Source of the DNA: Lucinisca nassula
Lineage: Eukaryota; Mollusca; Bivalvia; Lucinida; Lucinidae
Direction: 5' to 3'
Assembly (NCBI GenBank): GCA_963580285.1
Contig: OY757023.1
Location: 128,372,027-128,436,026 of the forward strand
DNA length: 64,000 nucleotides
The notes under the pieces are model-generated. The model was not told the DNA's origin. It made no database searches and worked only from the letters and a program-made list of their open reading frames with translations. This document shows positions 43,181 through 53,447 of the stretch, piece after piece. The translations under genes were made by a program, and so were the position numbers. Numbering within the stretch: the first letter of the stretch is position 1; the number at the start of each line of letters is the position of its first letter.

Positions 43181-44038
43181 AAGGTGCATTATTGAGCTAT
43201 CTGGAAAAAATGCTTCCAAAAATAAAATACATATAGCCGGAATTTTTCTTTAAAACAATACAAATGAATGCATTTTGTGCAAAAATGCGAACAATTATGA
43301 TGACAGGTAAACAAGTTAGAGAGGGATTCCCTAACTAGGTTTCGAACACTAGTTAGATCTATTTTTAGTTCGTGACAAAAATAGAATCCCCATATATGAC
43401 GTTATGCGACGTTCATTTTTGGCCTTGTTTGCTTAGGCCATGCCTGAATCTAGCCCCCGCCCATAGGGGCTTGAAGAAATATATGGGCTGCATGATACTT
43501 CCACGCAGAGCTGAATCCGGCCAGCACACTAGTACTGGTAAACCGCTTAGAGGATCTAAGCCTGTCCAGGAACCGCGGTGCGAGGCGGACCGTCCATGCT
43601 AATAAACCATATTGGTTTCATTGGGCGACAGGGCTTGAGATGTCATTTCATCTCAATGTCGGGTAAAAGTCCCACAAAATTGGAAGCAACGTCTCCAAAA
43701 TGACCTTTACAGTGTTGACGGGGACGTTAAACCTCAAATCAAACAAACAAACCATGCCTGAATCGGAAAAAATATGTCACACTGAATACCATGCCATAAG
43801 TAACGACACTCAGAGACGATACTGTCGCCATGTATGTGTAAAGTGACAGATTTATTTTTAGAACAGAAATTCCGAACACATGTTCAGAGCGAAGGGTAAA
43901 CACGAATGAAAACGACCATTTTCACAAAGTTCTGAAGCTGTATTTGGCTCCAAAAGTGTACACATGACAAAGGAGTATGCATTGAAGATAAAAACCAGAA
44001 AAAAAAATTTGAGAGCCAGTAGCTCAATAATGCACCTT
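43181..44038 (+). mobile_element. Family G MITE, second level of the nest
   Basis: AAGGTGCATTATTGAGC at left and its inverse at right with TA duplication; matches 733-1278 except for a SINE insertion at 43451. Confidence 0.9.
43451..43751 (+). mobile_element. Inner Sine1 with 13-bp duplication
   Basis: Flanked by CCATGCCTGAATC at 43438-43450 and 43752-43764; the empty site is seen at about 985-998. Defines the ends of Sine1 as TAGCCCCCGCCCAT and (CAAA)n. Confidence 0.93.
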
Positions 44039-44413
44039 TAACATCCCCGACAACACTGTATAGGTCATTTTGGAGATTTTGCTTCCAATTTTGTGGGACT
44101 TTTACCCGACATTGAGATTGAATGACATTCATTGCCCCCCCAATGAAACCAATAGGATTTATAAGCAGGGACGGTCCGAAACGCACTGCTTTGCCTGGAC
44201 AGGCTGGGATCCTCTAAGAGGTTTACCAGTTTTGTTTGTTTGATTTGAGGTGTGTAACTACTCACAAAATCTGTTTTGGGCAATTCCCTTGTAAATCCCA
44301 CTTTTTTTTCTGTATAGACTGGGGTTTGTAGGTATGTTCATTACATTGAATTATACGTGTTATCTGTTATAGTAGAATTCTACAGAATGTCCATACTACA
44401 AGATATTACCCTA

Positions 44414-44626
44414 TTAACTCTTATCATGCTGTTCACGACAACCCCTATCTTTGGAAACAGTGTAGATCCAGATCAGATGGCTTCTGAAGAAGCCATCTGA
44501 TCAGGATCTACACTGTTTGACATTCAATTTTTGAATTTGTAGGGATAAATTACATCAAATAATCTGATTGGTTCAAAGTCAGAAATGGGTGTGGCTAAAC
44601 TGAATATTCAGCAAGAGAAGGGTTAA
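44414..44626 (-). mobile_element. Family A MITE
   Basis: TTAACTCTTATCATGCTGTT to TTCAGCAAGAGAAGGGTTAA; cassette TAGATCCAGATCAGATGGCT / AGCCATCTGATCAGGATCTA. Confidence 0.9.
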
Positions 44627-44639
44627 CCATAAATACAGA

Positions 44640-44790
44640 AAAATTCTGAAATTAAGACCACCTTTGAAACTGTTCAAAAGTGGTCTGTAAGACAACTTTT
44701 GAACAGTCCCAAAGGTGGTCTCTCCACTTTTGAACAGTCCAAAAGGTGGTCTCCCACTTGGCTGGGCAAGTGATTTCTTATTTCACTAAT
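44640..44790 (+). mobile_element. Family K MITE, partial
   Basis: AAATTCTGAAATTAAGACCA, ACTGTTCAAAAGTGGTCTGT and inverted ACTTTTGAACAGTCC repeats. Confidence 0.65.
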
Positions 44791-44849
44791 TTATAATGCC
44801 CAGAAAAATGTATAGAATATATAGGGAACATAGTAATTCCAAGCCATTT

Positions 44850-45129
44850 CATCACGAAAACATGCCTATATAAATTTGACCCCCTCAAACCCCTCTTTCA
44901 TACAGTAAAAGTGGGAATTATGGGGGTAAACCTCATTTTTCTAATTTCTGCTCTAAAATATAGATTGTGGGCACTCATTAGAACCGCCTCATTGAGGTGG
45001 TTCTTAAGATTATCCGCAATCTATATTTTGAGCAGACATAAGAAAAATATCACAATTTTTCAGCTTAAAATTTTCCCTTTCTCAGCGGTAAAGTTTACAA
45101 AATATTTGTATAGGCATGTTTTCGTAATG
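44850..45129 (+). mobile_element. Family F MITE, complete
   Basis: CATCACGAAAACATGCCTAT to GGCATGTTTTCGTAATG; hairpin arms ATAGATTGTGGGCACTC / ATCCGCAATCTATATT. Confidence 0.86.
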
Positions 45130-45539
45130 TTGAAGATGCTGTGGAGTGCCAGGCAAAGTGGCTAAAACATGAATTTTTTTCAGGATCTGCTGTCCGAATA
45201 CAAACGGTAAATATGGTATAAGCTGCTCTGCACTTCAACATGTTGCTGGCCTATTGAATTACATTTATCCATCCTGAATACTTCAGGTTATATATGTGGG
45301 TAGCATGTGTGGATGCTAGAGAAAGAAGCCAACTAAATACAGGTAGCTTTTGATTCTTGTTTTACACACATTTTCTTACCCTGCATAATCTCTACATCTC
45401 CAGAAAGATGTTTGCCAAGCACCTGGGTATTTTTGAAGGGGTACATATATATATATATATATCAAAGAACAGGGCAAGTTCAGAGCTACAGGTACCCAAC
45501 CTCCAACACAACACAAACACTGGTGAGAACAATCTAAAT

Positions 45540-45770
45540 TACAATAAAATTCCTATATTCAGACCACCTTTGGGACTGTTCAAAAGTGGTCTTTAAGACC
45601 ACTTTTGAACAGTCTTTAAGACCACTTTTGAACAGTCCCAAAGATGGTCTCCCACTAAAGTGCACTGGCTGTAGAAAACAAAGAAAATATATCTGAAACC
45701 TTCAAAATATGCTTTTAAATGCATCATTTGTCTTGATTTTAGGTGGTCTTAATAGCGGAATTTCACTGTA
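45540..45770 (+). mobile_element. Family K MITE
   Basis: TACAATAAAATTCCTATATT to AATAGCGGAATTTCACTGTA; interior hairpin GGACTGTTCAAAAGTGGTCT / AGACCACTTTTGAACAGTC with the right arm present twice. Confidence 0.83.
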
Positions 45771-46134
45771 GTTATTTATCGAGACCAGTTATGGTAGCGG
45801 AGAAGGTTTTAAAGTACTTACTACCCAGTCTTATGAATTTTACCCATGATCTAGGGAAATATTAGTAAAATAACAGGAACTATCCACTTGTTTTCTTATA
45901 CTTTTCAAGTTTTCAGTACATGTACTTTGTACCCGTGTCCCATATTTACCAAGTTAGCCATTTCTAGGCCACGCTCTAGCAGTGCAGCTTAACGTTCATG
46001 GATATACGTGTATTTGTTATATTTTGAGCCATTTCAACATGGAAGACAACTTTTGTGGCTTCCAATTTTCTGTCCTGTGCACCAGCCCCTCCCCCCCTGT
46101 GAAAGAGGTCTACTCATGGAAGAAATTCTTTCCT

Positions 46135-46339
46135 TTAACCCTTATCCTACAGAACACAACCCCTACCTTTGTAAACAGTGTAGATCCAGATCAGATGGCT
46201 TCTGAAGAAGCCATCTGATCAGGATCTACACTATCATTAAGTTTGCATATTTAATTAATACAATATATCAAGCAATTTGATTGGTTAATAGTCAGAAATG
46301 GGTGTGGCAAAATTAACTATTCAGCAGGACAAGTGTTAA
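46135..46339 (-). mobile_element. Family A MITE
   Basis: TTAACCCTTATCCTACAGAA to TTCAGCAGGACAAGTGTTAA; cassette TAGATCCAGATCAGATGGCT / AGCCATCTGATCAGGATCTA. Confidence 0.88.
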
Positions 46340-46412
46340 GAATAAATCCCTATTTTCAAAGGAGGCAAATTATTTTTGAAAGAGCTGCCACCCCTGAAAG
46401 CCTATTCTTTCC

Positions 46413-46822
46413 AATTATGTCCATTCCATCCCATTATGTCATTCCTTCCCATTTTATCCATTCCTTTACAATTTTATCCACTCCTTCCCATTATGTCCAT
46501 TCCATCCCATTATGTTCATTCTTTCCCATTATGTCCATTCCTTCCCATTTTATCCATTCCTTCCAATTCTGTCCATTCCTTCCCATTTTATCCATTCCTT
46601 CCCTTTATGTCCATTCCTTCCCATTATGTTCATTCCATCCCATTATGTTCATTCCTTCCATTAAGTCCATTCCTTCCCATTCAGTGCATTCCTTCCCATT
46701 ATGTCAATTCCCTCCCATGTAGTCCATTCCTAATCCAATTTAGTGCATGCCTTTCCACATTACATCCATTCCTTCTCATTATGTCCGTTCCTTCCCATTA
46801 AGTCCATTCCTTCCCATTAGAA
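46413..46822 (+). repeat. 19-bp minisatellite, about 21 copies
   Basis: Unit TCCATTCCTTCCCATTATG with small variants (CATTTTA, CATTCAG). Because 19 is not a multiple of 3, all frames read similar Ser/His/Phe-rich peptides; the open frames are artefacts. Confidence 0.95.
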
Positions 46823-46833
46823 GTTTTAGGAGA

Positions 46834-47013
46834 CAAGCCTCTGTGGACCAGTGGTAAACATTCCTGACTTAAACATTTGGGCTCTCAACACTGTGGGTTC
46901 AAGCCTCACTTGGGGGTCACATGCGAGTGGGAAGGTCATGTACTTTTTCCTTGGTACTCCAGTTTCTGTCAGTCTCTGATTATCAATAAGCTCAATATAA
47001 GTGAAATTATCTT
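46834..47013 (+). mobile_element. Sine2, diverged, split by a DNA element
   Basis: GCCTCTGTGGACCAGTGGTA ... GGGTTCAAGCCTCACTTGGG ... TAAGTGAAATTATCTT; continues at 48464 (ATCTTAAAGAGGTCATAAAA). Confidence 0.75.
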
Positions 47014-48463
47014 CAGAGTTCTCACTAGGATTTTGAAAACAGGAGTTTAAGAATCCATCCATGGAAAAAGTTGGATTCAAATCTGAAAAGTTGGAGTCAA
47101 ATTTTGAAAAGTTGGAGTTTGACCCTAAAAACGTGTGTCAATTATGGATAAATGCGTACGGCTGTAGAGTGTGACTCCAAAAGACTTTGGGGCTTGAACC
47201 CTTATTCTTCTTAACATGACTAACCTTTTTCTTGCAGTGGAGATCCAGATCAGATGGCTTCCATCTAATCAGGATTCACACTGTCACTCAGATTGTGAAT
47301 TTGAATGGATAAATTACATTAGGCTTTGAAAGTCATGAGTGGACTGGGTTAATTAATTTATTCATCAGGATATGGGTTTAAATTGAGTGTGAGCAGTTAC
47401 AGCCGTACAGGCTCTTATCAGGCTGCACCAACAGGACAAGTCTGTTCAGGCCATGCACTGCATCCTAGTACATAAAATGGCATATAAAACTTTTGGTTTC
47501 TTTGATATGTTACACGATCATGTCCTGGAAATTTTGATTTTTGACCCCCGTGGGCCTTACCCCCCTGGGCCCACCCCTAGGGCGTGATCAAAATTCCGAA
47601 AGTGTCATGCACACCCCAGACCAAAGATTGACTTGATAGATTTTGTAAGGTAACCGGGCGCTAAATGCACATAGGGGCTACCCCCAGATCAAAGATCTGT
47701 CAGTTCCCAAAGTTTCAAGTTTCCATCTATCGTCTAGGAGTTATCCGGTTAGACGGACGGACGTACGACGAAGACCATTACAATAGCCCCACGTGGGGAC
47801 AAAAAAAAACAACAGTGCAGGCCCAGATCAGATGCCACAGGTGTCTGTTCCGGACCTCCACTATTAGCAGGCAGTTCAACACTTGATAATTAATTTCTTT
47901 CATTCAAATAGACCTAATCAAGGTAACTTGATAATGGGACAAACTCGGGTCATAATTTTCTTTAATCGTAATAAAGACGATTTATGCACTAGATTATCGC
48001 ATCCTTTAATTATGCCTCCGACATTTTTTCAACAATCAAATTACCGATAATCCAACTGTTTATACAAGTATCCGGAAACAAAACAGTCAATTAATGTTAA
48101 TCAGCCACGAGATTGCTACATCTCGCAAACTGCAAGACTGACCTGCCAATCTTCTAGCCGTGACGCTCTGATTGGCCGAGAGAGTAATACAGACGACTGT
48201 CCTTGCCAGGTAATGCTTGAACAAGCCTGGCGGCGACGATTAACGGTAAACTTTTGATCTGAAAGTGGTAGCTAAATTTGGAGATCAATTGGACACCCGC
48301 TGTCATCTATTGATGTGATTGAGGTCATTTTTTACACGGGATTACGGACGCGTCAGGCGAAAAATAATTGGCGTAATTAAGAATCAACGACAGGAAATTT
48401 TACGCGTACGAAAGCAAAAACCGGCGTAAAAATACGCCGGATTCGGCGTTTCCGAGAACTCTG
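47014..48463. mobile_element. CAGAGTTCTC-ended DNA transposon in Sine2
   Basis: Inverted ends CAGAGTTCTC and GAGAACTCTG, flanked by ATCTT on both sides (47009-47013, 48464-48468). It carries a threefold GAAAAGTTGGAGT(T/C) repeat near the left end, a decayed family A MITE (47205-47380), a fragment of the 61-kb TATCCCC element (47500-47805), and GGCGTAAAAATACGCCGG near the right end. No transposase. Confidence 0.72.
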
Positions 48464-48584
48464 ATCTTAAAGAGGTCATAAAATCCAAGGAAAATTGAAG
48501 GAATCTTTATAGGGTTATAAATTGCTGGTGATCTTTTACAGTCTGGGGTCATTCCAAACGTTCATTCCCTGTGCAATATTATGT

Positions 48585-48799
48585 TACAGTAAAATTCCTA
48601 TATTAAGACCACCTTTGGGACTGTTCAAAATTGGTCTTCAAGACCACTTTTGAACAGTCTCAAAGGCAGTCCCTGACCGGAAGACACTGTTTTCAGAAAA
48701 CACTAAGAAAGAATAACTGCACACTTCTTAGAAACCTTTCTAAACAAGAATTAGTCGTAATTTGAGGTCACAGGTCTTAATTAGTGAAATTTTACTGTA
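48585..48799 (+). mobile_element. Family K MITE
   Basis: TACAGTAAAATTCCTATATT to TTAGTGAAATTTTACTGTA; GGACTGTTCAAAATTGGTCT / AGACCACTTTTGAACAGTCT hairpin. Confidence 0.85.
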
Positions 48800-48952
48800 G
48801 TTTTCAAGATTGTCTAATAATGGTAACAGACTTGTGTTTCAACCTCTTTATAACATTATGGTTGGGGTACAAAGCAAAACTGTTAGATAACCAATACTAG
48901 TTATACAACAATTATGTATATATTATTTAGAAAAAGGACCAATTACGGCCAT

Positions 48953-49168
48953 AACCCTTGTCTTGCTGAAATGACAACCCCTTCATTTGCAAACAGTTCA
49001 ACTCCAGATCAGGTGGCTTCTAAGGAAGCCATTTGATCAGGATCTACACTGTTAAAGTGTTTGTCATTCAGTTTGTGAATTAAACAATTACATTATACCA
49101 AGTATTTTGAATGGTTGATAGTGGGAAAAGGGTGTGACATAATTAATTTATTCAGCAGGACAAGGGTC
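48953..49168 (-). mobile_element. Family A MITE, decayed
   Basis: TAACCCTTGTCTTGCTGAAA to TTCAGCAGGACAAGGG; cassette CAACTCCAGATCAGGTGGCT / GCCATTTGATCAGGATCTAC. Confidence 0.78.
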
Positions 49169-49603
49169 AAAAAAAGAGATTTATGTGTATATCTCATAAA
49201 GATCTCTGATAAAGTTGTTTCACAAGGGTATTTTAACTATTTATTCCACAGGCTCATTATCATTATGAACAGTTAAAATGAGCAGATGGAATGACAAACA
49301 GCATAGACCCTAATCAGATCATCGTGCCCATGGCAATTTATGCCATTCCAACCAAGTTCTATGATGTTTTGTTGAGATATTTCTGTCCCAATGTTCCGGG
49401 TAATTATAAATCCTGAATAGTTCTGTTTTGACACTGACAATACAATTTTCTTGGTGTTTCACAATATCTATTGTTTAAACTGGACATTTCAAATCAGAAC
49501 AGGATGTAATAGAACAAGGAAAAGAATGAATTATATCCTCAGGCTGCAAGCAAGGAAAAAACTGCATTTAGAAGAGGGGGGTTGGGTGGGGGAGGGGGGG
49601 TTA

Positions 49604-49965
49604 AGTTGATCAAAACTTAGTTAATGTAGACTGTAGTGTTAAAAATTTGATCATTTAATATGTCAAATATACTAATATTTTTGATGAGAAAAGTGAGCAG
49701 CTCTACCCTGCATTTGCTATTGAGCTTGTTAACCCTTCTCTTGCTGAATATTCATTTAAGCCACGCCCATTTCTGTCTATCAACCAATCAAATTACTTGA
49801 TGTAATTTATTGCTACAAATTCATAAACTGAATGCCAAACAGTGTAGATCCAGATCAAAAGGCTTCTGAAGAAGCCATCTGACCTGGATCTACACTTTGT
49901 AAAGATAGGGGTTGTCGTGAACAGCAAGATAAGGGTAAGCTAACAATGTTCTTCAAGATATTTGA
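49604..49965 (+). mobile_element. Family H MITE, diverged, with family A insertion
   Basis: GATCAAAACTTAGTTAATG, TTGATCATTTAATATGTCAA, ATTGAGCTTG, then a family A MITE, then TAAGCTAACAATGTTCTTCA; same order as 31575-31765. Confidence 0.75.
49729..49938 (+). mobile_element. Family A MITE inside family H
   Basis: TTAACCCTTCTCTTGCTGAA to CAGCAAGATAAGGGTAA; one T of the right TTAA is lost. Cassette TAGATCCAGATCAAAAGGCT / AGCCATCTGACCTGGATCTA. Confidence 0.86.
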
Positions 49966-50169
49966 CAAGTCAACCCTTTCAACCCTGTAGAAAAATACAA
50001 GTACTTATACAAACAGCGTAGACCTAGATGAGATCTCTCATAATAATCCCTCCCATCAGGATCAATACTGTCTGCCATCCTATCAATGACTGACATCTCT
50101 CCCTTTTAATCACATTGAATTTGTCGAAACTCAAAGATGGGAGAGTTCACTTCAGATACTCTGGGGTGC

Positions 50170-50300
50170 AAGGGTTATCTTCAAAAAAAAAAAAATATAT
50201 ACTAGAACCATATATAGATACAACAAAATTATTAAAATAATAATAAAATGATAATATCAAAAAAAAAAAGGTTAGATTTGTTGACAATTAGAGATCATAC
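50170..50300. repeat. A-rich low complexity
   Basis: Runs of A and AT around 50183-50270; no other content. Confidence 0.7.
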
Positions 50301-50631
50301 GGTCTTCTTCGGATATTTTCCCTATAAACTGTACGTCCAATTAGAGAAAAAAAATCAATTGATAAAACTTCGGGAAATTAACCAAAAGTATCCCTAAAAT
50401 GCTACAAAATATTCATGCAAAAGCCCCGCATTCATCAGGCACTGAAACATCAAAAACAGCATGCGTAATAAACCACATATGGTATGAACAAGTATACTAT
50501 AGAAAAATGCCATGCAAATCCTACCCCGTTCGCCTTTGCTGGTTTTCCCTGCTTTCGCCTCATTTTACCGCTCCAAAAAGCAACCGATGACCAAATATAA
50601 ATCTTTAAAGAAGCTTCATTTTCTCACTTAC

Positions 50632-50712
50632 GTCCCTGGTCATATCTTCCAGAGGATTCACTAACTCTTTTCTCCCCAGATCCGTCGTGTGCTGTTCATC
50701 GGGTGCAGCCAT
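50632..50712 (-). CDS. PUS3: PUS3 exon 1 (start codon exon)
   Basis: On the minus strand ATG at 50712-50710 (context AAAATGG) opens 27 codons, MAAPDEQHTTDLG through EDMTRD, ending in phase 0 at a strong donor (GAC|GTAAGTGAG). Joined to exon 2 it gives MTRDDLLCRVHQLEAHV, which has the length and layout of known PUS3 N-termini (a short acidic leader, then the coiled coil). The stretch is free of the repeats around it. The join spans about 45.4 kb and skips another same-strand gene, so it rests on phase, signal quality and family layout, not on transcript data. An alternative is that this is the first exon of some other gene and PUS3 starts from an unseen exon nearer exon 2. Confidence 0.68.
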
Positions 50713-50775
50713 TTTACCGTTTACACAGTTCAGTCCATTATACGATATGACGTGTGTATTGACTGGGTAATGCGT
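50713..50775 (-). promoter_or_regulatory. PUS3: Likely PUS3 promoter / 5' leader
   Basis: Immediately upstream of the PUS3 start codon the minus strand carries ACACGTCATA, containing a CRE half-site (CGTCA), and no TATA box is obvious. The stretch is not part of any repeat seen elsewhere in the window. Role as promoter is inferred from position only. Confidence 0.35.
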
Positions 50776-50929
50776 CCACCCTGTCTATGATTAATAATGG
50801 GATCTCCCGAATAATATCGGATGGAGGGCGGATACAGATGGTGAAGAATAGAAGGAGAATTTTAAGAATCGGGTGGGGGCGGGGCGCTGTTTCAGGAAAA
50901 AAAAACCGGGCAAACTTGTTTCAGGCAAG

Positions 50930-51012
50930 ACCAGCACCACCACCACCACAAAAAAAAATAATAAAAAAAAATAAAGAAAGAAAGAAAGAAAGAAAGAAAA
51001 AAAGAAGAACTT
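50930..51012 (+). repeat. A-rich tract with (AAAG)n
   Basis: (GAAA) repeated five to six times at about 50976-51000 after CACCACCACCAC. A tRNA-like stretch follows (GATCGAGGGGACCCAGG, GTTCGAATC at 51035-51062), perhaps a truncated SINE head. Confidence 0.75.
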
Positions 51013-51212
51013 AACAGGCCTAGAATACTTGACTCGTGATCGAGGGGACCCAGGTTCGAATCATATAGACTCAGAATGCGTCAAATGACATTCATACTCC
51101 AGGACCTGTGATGGGAAGTTAGTCCCTAACCCTCACCAAAGAGATACACCTCAGCGGGAAGGAAGAATGTCGGTTCTTACAGTATGGGTCTGAAACGCAA
51201 ATGATCGTGATC

Positions 51213-51503
51213 TGAGCTTGAAGAAATAGATGGGCTGCATTATGCTTGCACGCAGAGCTGAAACCGACCCGCACACGAGTACTGGTAAACTGCTTAGAGG
51301 ATCTAAGCCGGCCCAGGCAAAGTGGTGCGAGTCGGACCGTCCATGCATATAAACCCTATTGGTTTCATTGGGCGACAGGGCTTGAGATGTCATTTCATCT
51401 CAGTGTCGGGTAAAAGTCCCACACAATTGGAAGCAACGTCTCCAAAATGACATTTACAGTGTTGACGGGGACGTTAAACCTCAAATCAAACAAACAAAAC
51501 AAA
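51213..51503 (+). mobile_element. Sine1, slightly 5' truncated
   Basis: GAGCTTGAAGAAATAGATGG to CTCAAATCAAACAAACAAAA, close to consensus. Confidence 0.87.
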
Positions 51504-51730
51504 CAGTGCCTAGCTGGGGGAACAAGGTCATATGTTGGGATGCTGGTAGGATCCTTTAAAATGTTTTACAAAAGTATGAGCCTACTGTCTCTTCTCCCTT
51601 TCTTGAGAGACTCCCATCTTAATTTTCCTAGTATTTCAGTCATGCTCCCAGATTGCTTGTTACTATTCTGATTCGGAACTTTTTCAATTTCTTCATTAAG
51701 ATTCAATTGGGGTCGCAAATACTTTTATTT

Positions 51731-51870
51731 GTTTGATTTGATGTTTAACGTCCCCGTCAACACTATATAGGTCATTTTGGAGACGTTGCTTCCAAATATG
51801 TTGGGCTTTTACCCGACATTGAGATGAAATGACATCTCAAGCCCTGTCGCCCAATGAAACCAATAGCCAT
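51731..51870 (-). mobile_element. Sine1, truncated
   Basis: TTGTTTGATTTGATGTTTAA to CCAATGAAACCAATAG, then unrelated sequence. Confidence 0.85.
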
Positions 51871-52019
51871 GTGTTGTGTCCTTGAACAGTACACTTTATC
51901 TGCATTGCAGCAGGTTTAATTCCCAGGAATGCTTAATACCCAGGAATTATTTTTTCATAACTGGGGTAATGCCCCAGACAGACAGATCCTGAGGATGGTG
52001 ATCCCGCGGTAGCAACTTT

Positions 52020-52278
52020 GTTTGTTTGTTTGTTTGATTTGAGGTTTAACGTTCCCGTCAACACTGTGTAGATCATTTCGGAGACCTTACTTCCAATTTT
52101 GTCGGACTTTTACCCAACATTGAGATGAAATGACAACTCAAGCCCTTTCGCCCAATGAAACCGATAGGGTTTATAAGCATGGACGGTCTGACTTGCACCG
52201 CTTTGCCTGGACAGGCTTAGATCCTCTAAACTGTTTACCAGTACTCATGTGCGGTCGGTTTCAGCTCTGCGTGGATGT
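52020..52278 (-). mobile_element. Sine1, truncated
   Basis: TTTGTTTGTTTGTTTGATTT to GTTTCAGCTCTGCGTGG; the 5' end is missing. Followed by (GCAC)n-like CACTCGCACGCACGCACG. Confidence 0.85.
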
Positions 52279-52542
52279 AATAGAATCACACACTCGCACG
52301 CACGCACGCGTTTTCTTGTTGTGGAATGCATGGAAGCCGCGTCCGCCCATTGATTTCCAAGCAGGTTTGTCGTATAAAATTAGCTCGAACGGGAAAATGG
52401 GTGGAGGGCAGTGAAGTGCCACTGACGTAGAAAAAAAAATACTGCACAGATGATCGAATCCCCCTTGAAGCATTACAAATCATAACAACAATAATAAAAT
52501 AATGATAATAAATAAATAATATAAAGAAGAAAAAAATCTGAC

Positions 52543-52615
52543 TGATTCTGCTGAGGATCGAACTCAGGACCTTCTGCGTGTTAGGCAGATGTGATAACCA
52601 CTACACCACAGAATC
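52543..52615 (-). tRNA. tRNA-Val (AAC)
   Basis: The 73-nt minus-strand sequence folds as a full cloverleaf: acceptor GATTCTG pairs with CAGAATC with discriminator A; D arm GTGTAGTGGTTATCAC; anticodon stem TCTGC/GCAGA around loop CTAACAC (anticodon AAC); T arm CTGAG-TTCGATC-CTCAG. Box A (TGGTGTAGTGG) and box B (GTTCGATCC) are intact. The core matches known animal tRNA-Val(AAC). No terminal duplication or SINE body is seen, so it looks like a real gene and not a retrocopy. Confidence 0.88.
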
Positions 52616-52719
52616 AGCTGGCAAATTGTGTCTAAATTTAAGTATTAATAGATTTTATTTTTACTACGGGAACAAACTGCGTTATTAATTTTTGCTTGTT
52701 TCTTTTGAATTACTTCCCT

Positions 52720-52830
52720 TAAAAAATAGCTCGCCCGGACCAAGACCTACCTATACCATTCTGAACCAGATCAGACGCCACAAAAAGCGGCGTCTGATCA
52801 GGGTCTCCACTACTTACTTAAACAGAGCTG
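52720..52830 (+). repeat. Family B cassette fragment
   Basis: AACCAGATCAGACGCCAC / GCGGCGTCTGATCAGGGTCT; only the hairpin is left. Similar scraps at 55105-55160 and 56285-56340. Confidence 0.65.
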
Positions 52831-52956
52831 TCACTATAGGTGACCAATGCCCCCCGTGGGAGCCAATTTCTGAGAGTTTGCAAAATTTCAAGGGGAGATA
52901 ATTCAGCCAGAAATGAAAACAGAGTTATGGCCCTTGGTCAGAATGTAGCCCTTGTG

Positions 52957-53287
52957 TGTGTGTGAATTCGGGTTTAACGTCGCTTTCAACAATTTTTCTG
53001 TCATATCACGACGGTGTCTGGTTGCGACAGGGAGCTCAATGCTCACGTTTATAGTGCTGCCTAACTGAAGTATCATGTCCCAGACACATTACATGATACC
53101 ACACCCAGTCACATTATCCTGACACTGGATCGACCAGTCCTAGCTCTACCCCGTAAATCTGAGTGCCAAGCGAGGAGCAGCTAGTACCATTTTTAACGAC
53201 TTTGGTATGTCGCGGCCCGGGATCGAACCCGAGACCTCCCGTTCCCCGGAGCGGACACTCTACCAACTGAGCTATCGGGGCCGGTCT
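52957..53287 (-). mobile_element. Sine3 with 15-bp duplication
   Basis: Flanked by AATGTAGCCCTTGTG at 52942-52956 and 53288-53302. Head GGCCCCGATAGCTCAGTTGG ... GGGTTCGATCCCGGGCCG; tail (CA)n. Confidence 0.93.
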
Positions 53288-53447
53288 AATGTAGCCCTTG
53301 TGATGGTGAATAAGTGTGTGAATTTTCATGGGGCTAGGTCAAATACTTATGAAGTTATAATCAAGGTTAAAGTTTTTGTGACGGACAGACAGACAAACAA
53401 ACAGACGTGACGGACAGACAGACAAACAGACAGACAGGGCAAATACT

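Larger units (their letters stand above)
43154..44230 (-). mobile_element. Outer Sine1 of a three-level nest
   Basis: Pieces 43154-43180 (TTTTGTTTGTTCGTGATTTG) and 44039-44230 (TAACATCCCCGACAACACTG ... GAGGTTTACCAGT) are one Sine1 split by the family G element at TA. Confidence 0.85.

Noticed and set aside
46333..46801. Overlapping open frames of 129 and 141 codons rich in Pro, Ser, His and Ile
   Set aside because: They run through a 19-bp minisatellite; all frames are open for the same reason, and the peptides are pure repeats.
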